DNA of 45,182 bases from Clostridiales bacterium UBA1779 (lineage in GTDB: Bacteria; Bacillota; Clostridia; Oscillospirales; CAG-272). The notes below the pieces were generated by a model. It did no database searches. It saw only the letters and a list, made by a program, of their open reading frames with translations, and was not told where the DNA came from. The translations under genes were made by a program, and so were the position numbers. Where the stretch lies: assembly GCA_002314565.1 (NCBI GenBank), contig DCGL01000116.1:1-45182 (forward strand). Reading direction: 5' to 3'. Shown piece by piece: positions 14,985-25,800 of this stretch (positions are counted from its first letter, which is position 1; every line of letters begins with the position of its first letter).

Positions 14985-16266
14985 GAAAAGGGGACTTTTG
15001 ATGCTGATATCAGTTGTCCTGCTTCTTGGTATAGGAATATATATTACCTACGCATGGTACACCCGTATCACCGGTGTTTCCGCCATTGATTTCACTGCGG
15101 CAAGATGGGACTTCAACGCAAACTATCAGGCCGACAGTATCAAGGTCAACGTTTTCGAGTATGAATCGGTTTACGGAGGCAATATTGCGGCCCCCGGAAC
15201 AGCCGGAACGGTTAATCTGAAGCTCGGTGCCGAAGAGTCGGACGTTGACGTTGAATACATTCTGATGGTCGACCACGAAACGATGTCCGATGAGTTTCAG
15301 AAAAGAATATTCTTCTACTATACGGATGAAAACGGTGAGCAGGTTGAATTTGAATACGGGGTAAACGGTTTGTCCGGCGTTATCGCCGCCCGCAGCTCAT
15401 CAATTGTAGAGTTCAACTGGGAATGGGTCTACGATTATGACGGATACCTGGAAAAACTGGACAAAGAAAAATTTGTAGCTGCCTCAGGAATACTCAGAGT
15501 CCTGTATGACTCACCGATTGGAACGTTCACCACAATTGACGAATTCAAGGAATTGTACGAATATATCAGCAAGGATGCGGAAATTCTCAGTTCAGCACTC
15601 GTCAATCCGGGCTCCGGTGAGGACGGAACGTATTATCAGGTCCTGTCAAGCGCCGTATCGTTTCAAAGTCTGTGGAACAACAGACTGAGCGAGAGGGCAT
15701 TCAATGCTCTGCAGGTTATGGTAGGTATGACACCGGAAAGCCGCGCAATACTGTTTGCAAACGAAGCACAGTACGGAGGTTCAAGCAGCGCCATACTGAC
15801 ACTCGAAGAAATTGAAAAACTGAAGCCGTACAAAGATGCGAATGCGACCGATCCGAGTTGTCTTTATAATCTGTTTACTTCGAACTACGGCCCGGAAGGA
15901 GATTCGGCAACCGCAGATCTGAAAGAAAAATATGATATTATGCTGATTCTCAGAAGCTTTTCAAAGGCTCAGCGTGAATTGCTTTTTGCCAATTCGCAAT
16001 ATCTTGACAAGTGTTTCGGGCAGATAAATCTGGAAGTTGAAGGACAGAATTACAGCGATTCAATTGCCTATCTTGAGTATTACACAGCGGAACACGGATA
16101 TCTCACTCTTGAATCATTCTTTGAAGCGTATCTGTCTGAATATGAAGAATTTGACAGCTATGACAATAAAGTCGGGGCAAATCCGAAATATTATCAGTCT
16201 CAGATGACGGCAACGATTTACATTATCGGCACTCAGGTGAAACCTGAAGCCGTGGTCAATTCATAA
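14971..16266 (+). CDS. SipW-dependent-type surface protein with camelysin/TasA-like strand motif and helical insert
   Basis: Encodes 431 residues from ATG 14971, preceded by GGAAAGGAA; the frame is open upstream to 14929, but that start has no RBS. A membrane/signal helix spans about residues 8-25, then I-T-Y-A-W-Y-T-R-I-T-G, and A-A-R-W-D-F at 43-48. A-P-G-T-A-G at 74-79 followed by T-V-N-L-K-L is the I-x-P-G-x-x-G strand typical of TasA/camelysin domains. Residues about 155-380 look mainly helical and seem inserted into the beta-sandwich, whose last strand may be M-T-A-T-I-Y-I-I-G near the C-terminus. It overlaps the SipW-type gene before it. Probably a fibre subunit or adaptor; the exact role is unknown. 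Confidence 0.78.
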   Translation: MKDIKKRGLLMLISVVLLLGIGIYITYAWYTRITGVSAIDFTAARWDFNANYQADSIKVNVFEYESVYGGNIAAPGTAGTVNLKLGAEESDVDVEYILMVDHETMSDEFQKRIFFYYTDENGEQVEFEYGVNGLSGVIAARSSSIVEFNWEWVYDYDGYLEKLDKEKFVAASGILRVLYDSPIGTFTTIDEFKELYEYISKDAEILSSALVNPGSGEDGTYYQVLSSAVSFQSLWNNRLSERAFNALQVMVGMTPESRAILFANEAQYGGSSSAILTLEEIEKLKPYKDANATDPSCLYNLFTSNYGPEGDSATADLKEKYDIMLILRSFSKAQRELLFANSQYLDKCFGQINLEVEGQNYSDSIAYLEYYTAEHGYLTLESFFEAYLSEYEEFDSYDNKVGANPKYYQSQMTATIYIIGTQVKPEAVVNS

Positions 16267-16314
16267 AAATCAGTTTAAATTACAGCAAATAATCAGGAAG
16301 GAGGACAAAAGCGT

Positions 16315-17880
16315 ATGATAAACGGATACCGCAGATTCGAAAAAATCAGGCTCGTAATTGCCTGTGCGGCATTTTTGTGCGCTGTTGCCCTTCTTGTCTG
16401 CTACGCTGCCGTTTTTACCGTATCAAAATACAAAACCGAAATAGACGGATATACAAATTTTGAAATATCCTCATTCCATGCAATTCTTCTCGGCAATATG
16501 ACAAAAGAAGAAATAATGGAAACGTGGACCGATACGACCAAACAACTCACACTGTTCGGAGAGGAAGTATCGGTTGCCAATCTCTCTCCGGGAATGGAAT
16601 CCGCATGCATTCCGTTTTCCTTGTCGAACGGAACTTCCGTCGATGATATTTCGGGCATGGACTTTGAATTCACACTTCGCGTTCGCACGACAGGAAATAT
16701 TCCACTGACGTTCAGGCTTCTCTGGAAAGAAATCACCGAAATAAAGAATGCTTCCGGTCAGGTTATCGATACCGTTGAAACCGAGCATACTTACGTGACA
16801 AACGGTGAGTACTATCTCGAAGAAGGGGCGAAAGGCGATGCACCGAGATACATATACACTTTTGTTGAACAAAGGACGGACAACGGTATCACTTATACCG
16901 ACGATAATGAGCATTATTTCTATATGAGCGGCGGAACTCTCAGCGTTGAATCGTTTGAATTGCAGATGGACTGGCCTCTTGGAGTTGATGCCTACGGTGA
17001 TGATACAAACAGCTCGAAGTATATGAAAGAAGTTGACGTCATCGATATGCTTGCCATAATCAGCTCGAAAAACCGTTCCGAAACATATACCGGCTCATCA
17101 GGAACGCCGACATATTATTCTGACGGATATATTCTGGTTAAACGCGGAACAGGTAATTTCGGGTCCGAGACGGAGGGCGAAAGCTTTGTTCTTTCATTTG
17201 ATTTCAGAGCATTTGAAATTCAGAGCAGCGCGTCTGAATATACGGAATCTGATTATTCATTCGTTGTCGGAAACGGCAATGATATTTACAACGGCAGTGC
17301 AATATTAAATCCTACCACTTCTTCTTATACGAATTTCAAGCTTGAAATTGCCGTGCCGCTGACAGTGGATACACAAAGCAAGCAGGACAGTGTCAGAAGC
17401 TGTGCGATATACATTCAGGACGTTAATGACAGTAACGAAGACGGTGACAAAACCGATTATATTGAGATTACTTCAACCTCGATTTCGTACAGACTTTACG
17501 ATATAACCGACGATACATACGAAAGCTTTGAATCCAGAGCCGAGGCACTTGCTTATATCAATGATGCTGATTACGATTATGTGAAGTCAAATCTCAGAAT
17601 GTACAAGATTTACACACCTTCGGTGAACGACAATCAGGCACATTATTTTTCACTCAGTAATCTCGAAGCCGATGCTTCAATAAAGTATGACAGCCTGAAA
17701 TTCAAGATTCGTATGACGGGCAGCCCGATTACTTCCGTTACGGCGCTGGAAAACATTCCGAGAGTAGTTGTAACGGCATATTATGAAAATTCCGAAAGGG
17801 ATAACTCATCGCAGGGAACAACGGTTGATTCCGGTGCAATAGGATCCGGCGCGATTGATTCCGGTTCTGTAATCGGGTAA
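16315..17880 (+). CDS. Large SipW-dependent-type surface protein, beta-rich
   Basis: Encodes 521 residues. A strong AAGGAGG site precedes ATG 16315. A single hydrophobic helix (about 12-34) is followed by V-S-K-Y-K-T-E-I-D-G, similar to the A-K-Y region after the signal segment of SipW-dependent proteins. The rest is Ser/Thr/Tyr/Asp-rich and predicted beta, with only one cysteine in the mature part apart from those near residues 100 and 365. The tail is a small Gly/Ser repeat (D-S-G-A-I-G-S-G-A-I-D-S-G-S-V-I-G). I do not recognise a specific family for the ectodomain. The position between two SipW-type genes makes it a likely substrate. It could be an accessory fibre subunit or the partner of the fused peptidase downstream. 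Confidence 0.72.
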   Translation: MINGYRRFEKIRLVIACAAFLCAVALLVCYAAVFTVSKYKTEIDGYTNFEISSFHAILLGNMTKEEIMETWTDTTKQLTLFGEEVSVANLSPGMESACIPFSLSNGTSVDDISGMDFEFTLRVRTTGNIPLTFRLLWKEITEIKNASGQVIDTVETEHTYVTNGEYYLEEGAKGDAPRYIYTFVEQRTDNGITYTDDNEHYFYMSGGTLSVESFELQMDWPLGVDAYGDDTNSSKYMKEVDVIDMLAIISSKNRSETYTGSSGTPTYYSDGYILVKRGTGNFGSETEGESFVLSFDFRAFEIQSSASEYTESDYSFVVGNGNDIYNGSAILNPTTSSYTNFKLEIAVPLTVDTQSKQDSVRSCAIYIQDVNDSNEDGDKTDYIEITSTSISYRLYDITDDTYESFESRAEALAYINDADYDYVKSNLRMYKIYTPSVNDNQAHYFSLSNLEADASIKYDSLKFKIRMTGSPITSVTALENIPRVVVTAYYENSERDNSSQGTTVDSGAIGSGAIDSGSVIG

Positions 17881-17960
17881 ATATACAGTATCCGGAACAA
17901 AAATTAAGACGGTAAACTGAACGACAGAAACAGGCAGAGAACGCCGGGCAGCAACGGAAA

Positions 17961-17993
17961 ATGCGTCCAAAACAGCTAATAACAACGACGCAT
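17961..17993 (+). other. Stem-loop in the gap before the fused peptidase gene
   Basis: ATGCGTC (17961-17967) pairs with GACGCAT (17987-17993) around a 19-base loop. No U-tract follows. The remaining bases of the 17881-18039 gap are A-rich with no promoter or RBS that I can support. Confidence 0.4.
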
Positions 17994-18039
17994 CTGATAA
18001 GCTAAAAATTACATTATTTCGAAACACCGCGAAAAAAAC

Positions 18040-19680
18040 TTGAATGCGAGAAAAAGACGGAAACAGGCAATGAGAAAACAGAGAGAGACGGAAAAAGGAA
18101 AAAACAGAATATTCAAGCTTATGCTGACGTCACTTCTGTGCCTGTGTTTGCTTTTTAACTGCTTTACGGCAATTCTGTCGGCAATCGGACTGCGCAGTAC
18201 TCTCAACTGGCTGCCGGGGGCATTTATGACGGTTGACAGTGCGAGTATGCAGCCTGAACTCAGTATAGGCGACCTGATTTTTGTGTGGAAGGTTCCATTT
18301 GAAGAGTTGAGTGTCGGTGACACAGTTACCACATACAGAAACGGAAGTTATACAACACACAAAATAGTGCGTCTTGAAGACGAAAAAATAATCACAAAGG
18401 GACTTGTCAACGCAATTGAAGACAGTCCTGCTGAAGATACGGATTATTTTGCAAAACTGATTTTTTCAATACCCGGTGCCGGAGCCGCATATTCTGTTGT
18501 GTCATCCGGTTGGATGGCATTTCTGTGCATATGCCTGATTCTTGCCGCCTTCCTTGCACGCCCCGTATTCGAATACTGTATCAGACGTCAGAAGAAGCTT
18601 CGCGTAAGCCTGCTCAGAATCAGTTCCGCTTTGTGTGCTGCAAGCTTTATGCTGATTCCAAGCACGATGACTCTTGCAAAATTTACCGGAACCGTCGGGG
18701 CCGGTAAAACCGCCGCTGCTGCCGAGGTGAATTTCAGCAGCAATTATCTGACTGAAAACGGAAACATTTACGACATCGTAGGATGGGACGGAAGCGATTA
18801 CAAGCTTTTGGTAAAAATCAATAACTACGCCAACATTCTGAAATACAACGAAGAAGGCGTTGATCTGGGATATACGCTTGAGTATGAGAAAATTACCGAA
18901 CAAGGCGAGCAGACCTATCCTTTGGATTACACAATTTCCGTTGAGCCGATTGACGGTACATCAATTGATTCTTCCGGCAATGCGCATTCAATTGCGCCGG
19001 CATATACAGCCGAGGAACCTGTTGCAATAGTCAGCGGAGGAATTCAACTCGGAACGAGGAAAGGACCGTACTCAATTGAAGGCGGAGCCAAAACAGCTCA
19101 CTTTTTCCAGGTTACTGTCAATGCCAAAACTCAGAGCGGACTATCATTGTCTGAAGGAGATAAAGTCTGTTTCAGAATCAAGGCTTCCTCATTAATCGGC
19201 AGCGGTTATATATCCGATTTGTATGCGGATTTTACAATGACTGTTACGACAGCCAGTGAGTTTATCAAAAGCCGTTCGATTGAACAGGGAAACGGAGTTG
19301 CTCTTGTTAAATTCAATATAAAATCAGCCACACTGCTCGGACTTGCCTCTCAGGAAATCGTGATTAAATGGCAGAATGATATGCTTTATCCGAACATGTA
19401 CGAAACCAACCTGTGGAACCTGAGAGAAAACGGTCTCTGCACGGTTGACGAAGCAAATTGCGAAATGAGGTTTACCATGTCGGCAACGGCGAGTATGACC
19501 TTTGAATTCAACAAGTTTACCTCACGGCTTAACGATACCGTTTATCAGCGAATGAGAAAGTACGTGGAAAAAGACTCGTTGGGCCGCACTATACGGGAGT
19601 ATATAGAAATCGAACTGAATGATACCTACGATACCTTCCCGGATGGGGACGTTGAAATCATTCATGATGAAACCACATAG
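18040..19680 (+). CDS. Fusion of SipW-type signal peptidase with SipW-substrate-like ectodomain
   Basis: Encodes up to 546 residues from TTG 18040; ATG 18070 (residue 11) is an alternative, and neither has a good RBS. Residues about 27-50 are a membrane helix. The peptidase part has A-S69-M-Q-P, G-D-L-I at 77-80 and T-T-H107-K-I-V. The usual K-G-D-A-N reads K120-G-L-V-N, so the conserved Asp of that box is lost; D128 further on may remain. A second membrane helix is at about 157-175. Residues about 187-212 form another signal-like helix ending T-L-A-K-F-T-G-T, followed by A-A-A-A-E-V-N-F-S-S-N-Y-L-T at about 225-238, the start pattern of a family of SipW-dependent substrates. Residues 230-546 are then a beta-rich ectodomain. 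So enzyme and substrate appear in one chain, possibly self-cleaving. Activity is uncertain. Confidence 0.82.
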   Translation: MNARKRRKQAMRKQRETEKGKNRIFKLMLTSLLCLCLLFNCFTAILSAIGLRSTLNWLPGAFMTVDSASMQPELSIGDLIFVWKVPFEELSVGDTVTTYRNGSYTTHKIVRLEDEKIITKGLVNAIEDSPAEDTDYFAKLIFSIPGAGAAYSVVSSGWMAFLCICLILAAFLARPVFEYCIRRQKKLRVSLLRISSALCAASFMLIPSTMTLAKFTGTVGAGKTAAAAEVNFSSNYLTENGNIYDIVGWDGSDYKLLVKINNYANILKYNEEGVDLGYTLEYEKITEQGEQTYPLDYTISVEPIDGTSIDSSGNAHSIAPAYTAEEPVAIVSGGIQLGTRKGPYSIEGGAKTAHFFQVTVNAKTQSGLSLSEGDKVCFRIKASSLIGSGYISDLYADFTMTVTTASEFIKSRSIEQGNGVALVKFNIKSATLLGLASQEIVIKWQNDMLYPNMYETNLWNLRENGLCTVDEANCEMRFTMSATASMTFEFNKFTSRLNDTVYQRMRKYVEKDSLGRTIREYIEIELNDTYDTFPDGDVEIIHDETT

Positions 19681-19697
19681 AACTGCGATATAAATGC

Positions 19698-19719
19698 TGC
19701 TCCGTAAAAATCCGGAGCA
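19698..19719 (+). other. Stem-loop before the giant gene
   Basis: TGCTCCG (19698-19704) pairs with CGGAGCA (19713-19719) around an A-rich loop. No U-tract follows. It begins 18 bases after the fused peptidase stop and lies 85 bases before the likely start of the giant gene. Confidence 0.5.
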
Positions 19720-19803
19720 AGATGCTGCAGATAATAAAGTACAAAAATAAGCTTCAGAATGAAGAATGAGCTCTTCCGATGGAAGAAAGAAACGGTCGCA
19801 AAC

Positions 19804-22800
19804 ATGAAGAAAATCAGTATAAGGGAAATCAAAAATATATGCAGAAGAACGGGGGCATTTATGCTTGCCCTCTCTATGATAATTGCCGCAGTGCCTTCAG
19901 TATTACTGGAGGCTTTTGCTCTCGAAGGGGATTTTACGCCCTTTGAGGACTTCAAAACCGAGCATACCCCGATAATTACAGGGGATCAGTCGGATGCCGG
20001 TACTGAGGGAAACCCTTATCTGCTTGAAAACGAGGCGGATTTTGCAAAGCTTGCGGAAAACATCAACAAGTCAGAAGAGTATTCGAAAAAATCCGAAAAT
20101 CTTTATTTCAAGGTTATGTCATATGATGCCTGGGGCGAAGGACAGCCTCTGGAATTTACTGCAACAGGTGCAAATGCCGTATGCATTGGCATTGAGGGCA
20201 ATCATAGCCACTCGTTCAGGGGTCATATGAATCTCAATGGTGTTAAGATAAGAACCAACGGACCGCTTTTCGGCTCTCTCGGAAACGGCGCTGAAATTTA
20301 CGACGGTCAGATTGTACTTACCGACCTTGACGGTTCATCAGCTTACACAGATGATTCCAACTGGGGAGGACTTACAAAGACCGTAACTACAGACCCGGAG
20401 GCGGCAACTACCGTATCCATTCATGATATTTCCGTAAATCTTGACGTATCTCTCGATGCTGTTACCCTGCGGGCAGCCGGAGGTCTTATCGGACGTATTC
20501 ACAACAATACACTGAATACCCTTACAGTCAATCTCTATAATGTCAGTGCAATTCAGGCTCAGAGTGAAACCTTTAATTTTGAAGCCCAAGCCACCTATCT
20601 CGGCGGTATTGTGGGCGAAATATACAATGGAACGAATTATTCTGTCAATGCTTCGAGTGTCACAGTCTGTCTCGGCAGAACAAGCACCTCGAATGCGGAT
20701 ACCATTGGAGCAGCAGGAAGCTTCAAGAATCCGGTAGGATTTGTCGGAGGCATAATCGGAAAATCCAACAGAAACGTAACAATTGAAATAAACGCTTCCG
20801 TATTGATACCGACTCCTGTGTTTGTCACATCTGGGCGCGGTTATTACGGAATAGCGGCAGATCTCTGCCGCGGTCTTTGCTATGCTCAGGGCAATGCCGA
20901 ATTTTATTTCGGCGAAAGAAAACCGGAGAACAGAAAAACGGCTTCTGAGCTTCTGTATTTCACACCGACGGCGGGATATGCAACATTTGCGATAAACAAC
21001 GGAACCATGTATAACGGCTTAAACTTCAATCTTTCAATACAGGGCGACGGTTCCGAAGAGTATCCCTTCCTGATTGATTCCGCTGAAAAGCTGCTTATGC
21101 TGTGTGTGGGACTCAATACAAGAACACTGAATGTCCTTCGCCTTTTTGTCGGAGATTCGGATTCTGAATACCGCTCAAACAATGCCAAGTTAAATTATCT
21201 TCTTGGGGCAGAATACAAGATAATAGAAGATATAGACCTCAGGGGCACGGGCTTTGACGGTTTGGGTTATTATATTGATGATATTCAGGCAGCCGCCTTT
21301 ACCGGACATTTTTACGGGGCAAGCTCTACTCAGACAGGTATTTCGGGCTACCGTCCGACTATCAAATACAATATTGTGTCGGTTAAGGGATATAACGGCC
21401 TCTTTTCCATACTCGGTAACGGTTCATCTGTTGATAATATTAATCTGGAAGGCTCGCTTTTCTCAGCAGGAGCTTCAAACGTAGGTTCGCTTGCAGGTTC
21501 TGTCGGTTATCCTACGGGAAGCACAAATGTCAACTGTACAATTTCAAACGTATCGTCTTCCGTGGCGATTTCAAGAAACTGGACAACAACGTCCAACAAC
21601 GGCGGTCTTGTCGGCATAATAAATTTCTATAAAACCACGTCAAAATCTGCCGTCAGTTTTGTAAACTGCGAATTCAGCGGCAGTATCAGCACTTACGGTT
21701 CATATTCCGGGGGTCTTGTCGGACGTGTAAATGTTCCTGATCAGACCAGGAAATACAGTGAAACCTTCGGAACAGACCTTAACTTTATTAATTGTATCTG
21801 CAGCGGAAGTCTGACAAACAACTATTCGTCCACTGCGTATCTCGGCGGCTGCGTCGGCAGTTTCTATTCTTCAAATTCATACAAATCCTATAACAACAAG
21901 AGTCTGGCGCCCGGCAGCAACTATACGTTGAAATTCAATTCACTGCATCTGAATGTCGATGGATATACCTTCAGCGGCAATATCACGGTAACCAGTGCAA
22001 ATGCACATTCGGTAGGCGGATTTACCGGAAATCTGTCCGGTGTCGAGGCTGTATTTGACAATCTTATAATCGGAGGCACCGTAAGTGCAAGAGCAGGTTT
22101 TGCCGGAATAGCTCAATATGCAAGCGGCAAAATAACCGTTGAAGGGGTTACTATACACTCGAATGCACACTGGACGGTAAACGGCTGGTATTTCAGCGGT
22201 ATTCTTTTCGGAAGTGCCCCGACGGCTTGGATTGACATCAAGGCAAATTCATATTGCAACAATGCAACGACAGGATACGGTTCCGCATACGGAATCAACG
22301 CACAGAACGGGTCCTACTATTTCTCTGATATTGTCTCTTCCAACTTTGAGTCGTCCGGCTCGTATTACCGTTCGTCATACGTTCAGACCGGCGGTATCGT
22401 AAATATTGAAAACAACAGCGGCTTTGAAAATGCCACAACAGGAAAGAGCTCTGTTGACGGTACATACTGGAACAGATATTACAACGATATTAATCTGACT
22501 GATATTTCGGGAAGCGGTACCAAGGCAGATCCTTTTGTCATCGACAGCGTTGACAAACTGATTACCCTTCAGGTATTTATGTTTGCAAATCCCAATATTG
22601 CTTATTTGCTTCTCGATTATTTTGACGGTGCTGCCTACGGTTCAAACTATACCGTTATTGATAAGTGTATGTACCTCAAGAATGCAAATTACAGATTTGA
22701 GGGCACTCTCGACCTTTCAAACAAAACGGTATACCCCATTCCGGTTATAGGCGGAAATTATGACGGTGGTATTGTCGGGGCCGGCGGAAAATACACTGAA

Positions 22801-25800
22801 AACACGACGATTATTTTCCATTCACCGGAAAGCTCACAGAACAGAACAAGCTCTTATAAGGATATGCAAGGCGGTCTGTTTACCACGGTCAGCTCAATGA
22901 ATTCGACCGTCCCGATTCAGATCAAAGGCTTTACACTTACCGGCGCCGTAAACGGAACCGGGGATACTGCAGCCTTAATCTCCTCTTTTTACAACTACAA
23001 TAATAACACACTGTATACCGCTCATTACAACTATGGCGGATATGCCATATACAGCGGGAAAGTCGACGTGTCATATATCACGTTTGACAATATTACGGTA
23101 GGCTCTTACAACGATTATTCAGGACTCATTGCCGGCATTATCAACGGCGGTGACCATGATTTCCATGACCTGACTCTTAAAAACTGTACAACATCAAACT
23201 TCGCTGATGCTTTTGTCACCAAAGCCTATTCAAATTCCGGTCTGTATGAATTCCAGCGTATTGATTTTGCCGATAACAGCTGGCAGAATTTTGAAGTTGC
23301 CGTATTCTTCAATTATTTTGCGGAGGGTGTTGCTTATTATTACGATACCGAAGCAGGAGATTTAGAAAAATACAAATACGACATTCCGAAAACAGAGGCA
23401 CAGGCAGGTGCCGGAAATCCGTATAAGGCGCCCGAAGGTCCGAGCTCGGCAAAGCATATTTCCATAAATCCCGTTCTGAACTACATCACAATGGGTCTTG
23501 GCACCGATGCGTCGCCGTATATGATTTCCAAGGCTTCTCAGCTTTATGCCGTTGCTTCGGCAATTGCCACAAACGGCAAAACTCTCGGAAAAATTCTTCT
23601 TGAAATTCCCGGTGTAACCAAAGAAGACTTCGCCGCGATGACTGATGCTCAGCTCAGCGCCAAGGCTCAGGCGCTTGCCTCTGCAAGTTACGTACTGACA
23701 TCCGACATTGATTTTTCGTTCCTGAACGTAGATGATATAGATGCCGGGGACAGCAGCCAGACGCTCGAGGGCTTCCTCGGTATCGGAACCCTTGCAAATC
23801 CGTTCTCAGGCTCTTTTGACGGACAGGGATATACTGTCACTCTTGCGGACTACGATCAGGCTCAGAACAATTTCGCTCTCTTTACCTATGTCAGAAATGC
23901 GAAAATCAGAAATCTGACTGTGAAAACCGAAGCGGACGGTCTTCTGATTACTTCCCCGATAACAACGAATGAAATATATCCCAATTCGTCCAACTATTCA
24001 GGTGTTGTATGTGCGGTTATTCTCGGCGGAGACGTAGTGTTTGATAATGTAACCGCCAAGGGCGACGTCAAGCTTGACAGTCTCGCTGTTGAAAGAAATG
24101 CTTATATCGGCGGATATGCTGCGCGTATTGAGGCAGCTCTTGTTCAGCTTGTAAACGTTCCCGATGGTTATCTTGAGGATTTCAGAATATACGTTTGGGA
24201 TTCAGAGCACAATGATTACGCTATTGTTGCCGTGGATCCTGACGACGTTATTGCATCTGAGGTGGGCACGCCGTATATCTGTGACGATACGAGACTTTAT
24301 GCAGCCCTTTGTCCATATGTCGTTGACGGTCTTATTATGTATATGGGCGATGACCCGTATTCAAGCGTTGTATGGACGGGACAGAACGAATATAACGGTA
24401 AGGTCAATGTCCAGTTCAGTATTGACCTGAATAACAATTCCGAAGTGTATCCGAAGAATGATCTTGACAGCTCGAATCTTGAATACACTTATTCGATTAT
24501 GAACCGGGACGGAACTACACCTGCTATGGTAACCGACAAGCAGGGGAACGTGGGGTATCCCGTATATATTTCAAAGACAACCGGAGGAGAAACGACACAG
24601 GTTAATTCCGGTTTTATTGTCACGTCCAGCGGTATGATTATCGGAAGTCCGCTTGTCGGTGGAAACGTCAGCCTTTATGTTCGTATTGCTGTCAGAAACA
24701 CGGAAACCGGAAATACAATTTACAGAATCAGAAGCTTTACTTTTAACATAGAAAAGGCATCCTTCCCGCAACTTAATGTAAATACCACTTCCATTTCCAA
24801 TATCACATTCGCAACGGCTAATCCGGTAATAACGTATTATAACTGGCCGTGTCCTCAGAGTTATTATTTCCCGACAGCCGGAAACTATGATATAGCGACA
24901 TCTGATGCCGAAATTCAATATGAAGTTTTAGCCGGTACAGATATAATTTCCGTTGTTGACAACCATATCGTCATAAGCGGTGTCGGAGACGTTACACTGA
25001 GAATTACCAAGGGCGAGGATTCGGCATATCTGGAATCAATGACCGAGATTTCATTCACTGTCCAGAAAGCCACTCTTCACGTTTATGCCATAACGGAAAG
25101 CTGGTACTACGGAGCTTTGCAGGCACCTGACATTGTTGCCAAGGTCTATATCGACGGACTCAAGGGGTATCTGAAAGCCGACATGTACTCAACGGCATAT
25201 AACAGATATCAGGATGCTCTCGAGAACTATAATTCGAAATCGATTGAAGCCGAACAGCTTCGCGCTCTTGCAGATGCTGCCATTGGCACAGATGAATATG
25301 AGGCACTTAATTCTTCTGCGACGGCTGTCGAAGAGCCTCTTTTGAATTTGTATTACACATATAAAAATCTGGAAAACAGTTATAACAATGCCGTCGCGAA
25401 TTTCCGTGGATATGAAGCAAACAGTACGACCGAACCCGATTTTGTCAATGCTCTGAATATTGCGGGATTTTCGCTCAACGGTCGGGGCTTTATGCTTGAC
25501 AGCCGTCTTGAGGTTGCCGACAAGACTACGATTCAGGTCGGAGATTATCCCGTTACTCTGCTGTCCCTTCAGATTTCCGGAAGCGATGACAGTACAGCCG
25601 CATACTATGACGTAGTATATCACAACGACTTTGTCCGTGTCAGACGTAAGATTGTAACAAACGAAGATTTCTGCATTTACAACAAGGATGAGTATCTTGC
25701 CTATCTTGCCGGGAGCAGTTCGATTATGCCGGAAAACCTTGCTGCAACGAAGGCAAACGGTGACTGGTACAACTGCGATATCGTTATTGTTCCGAATGCG

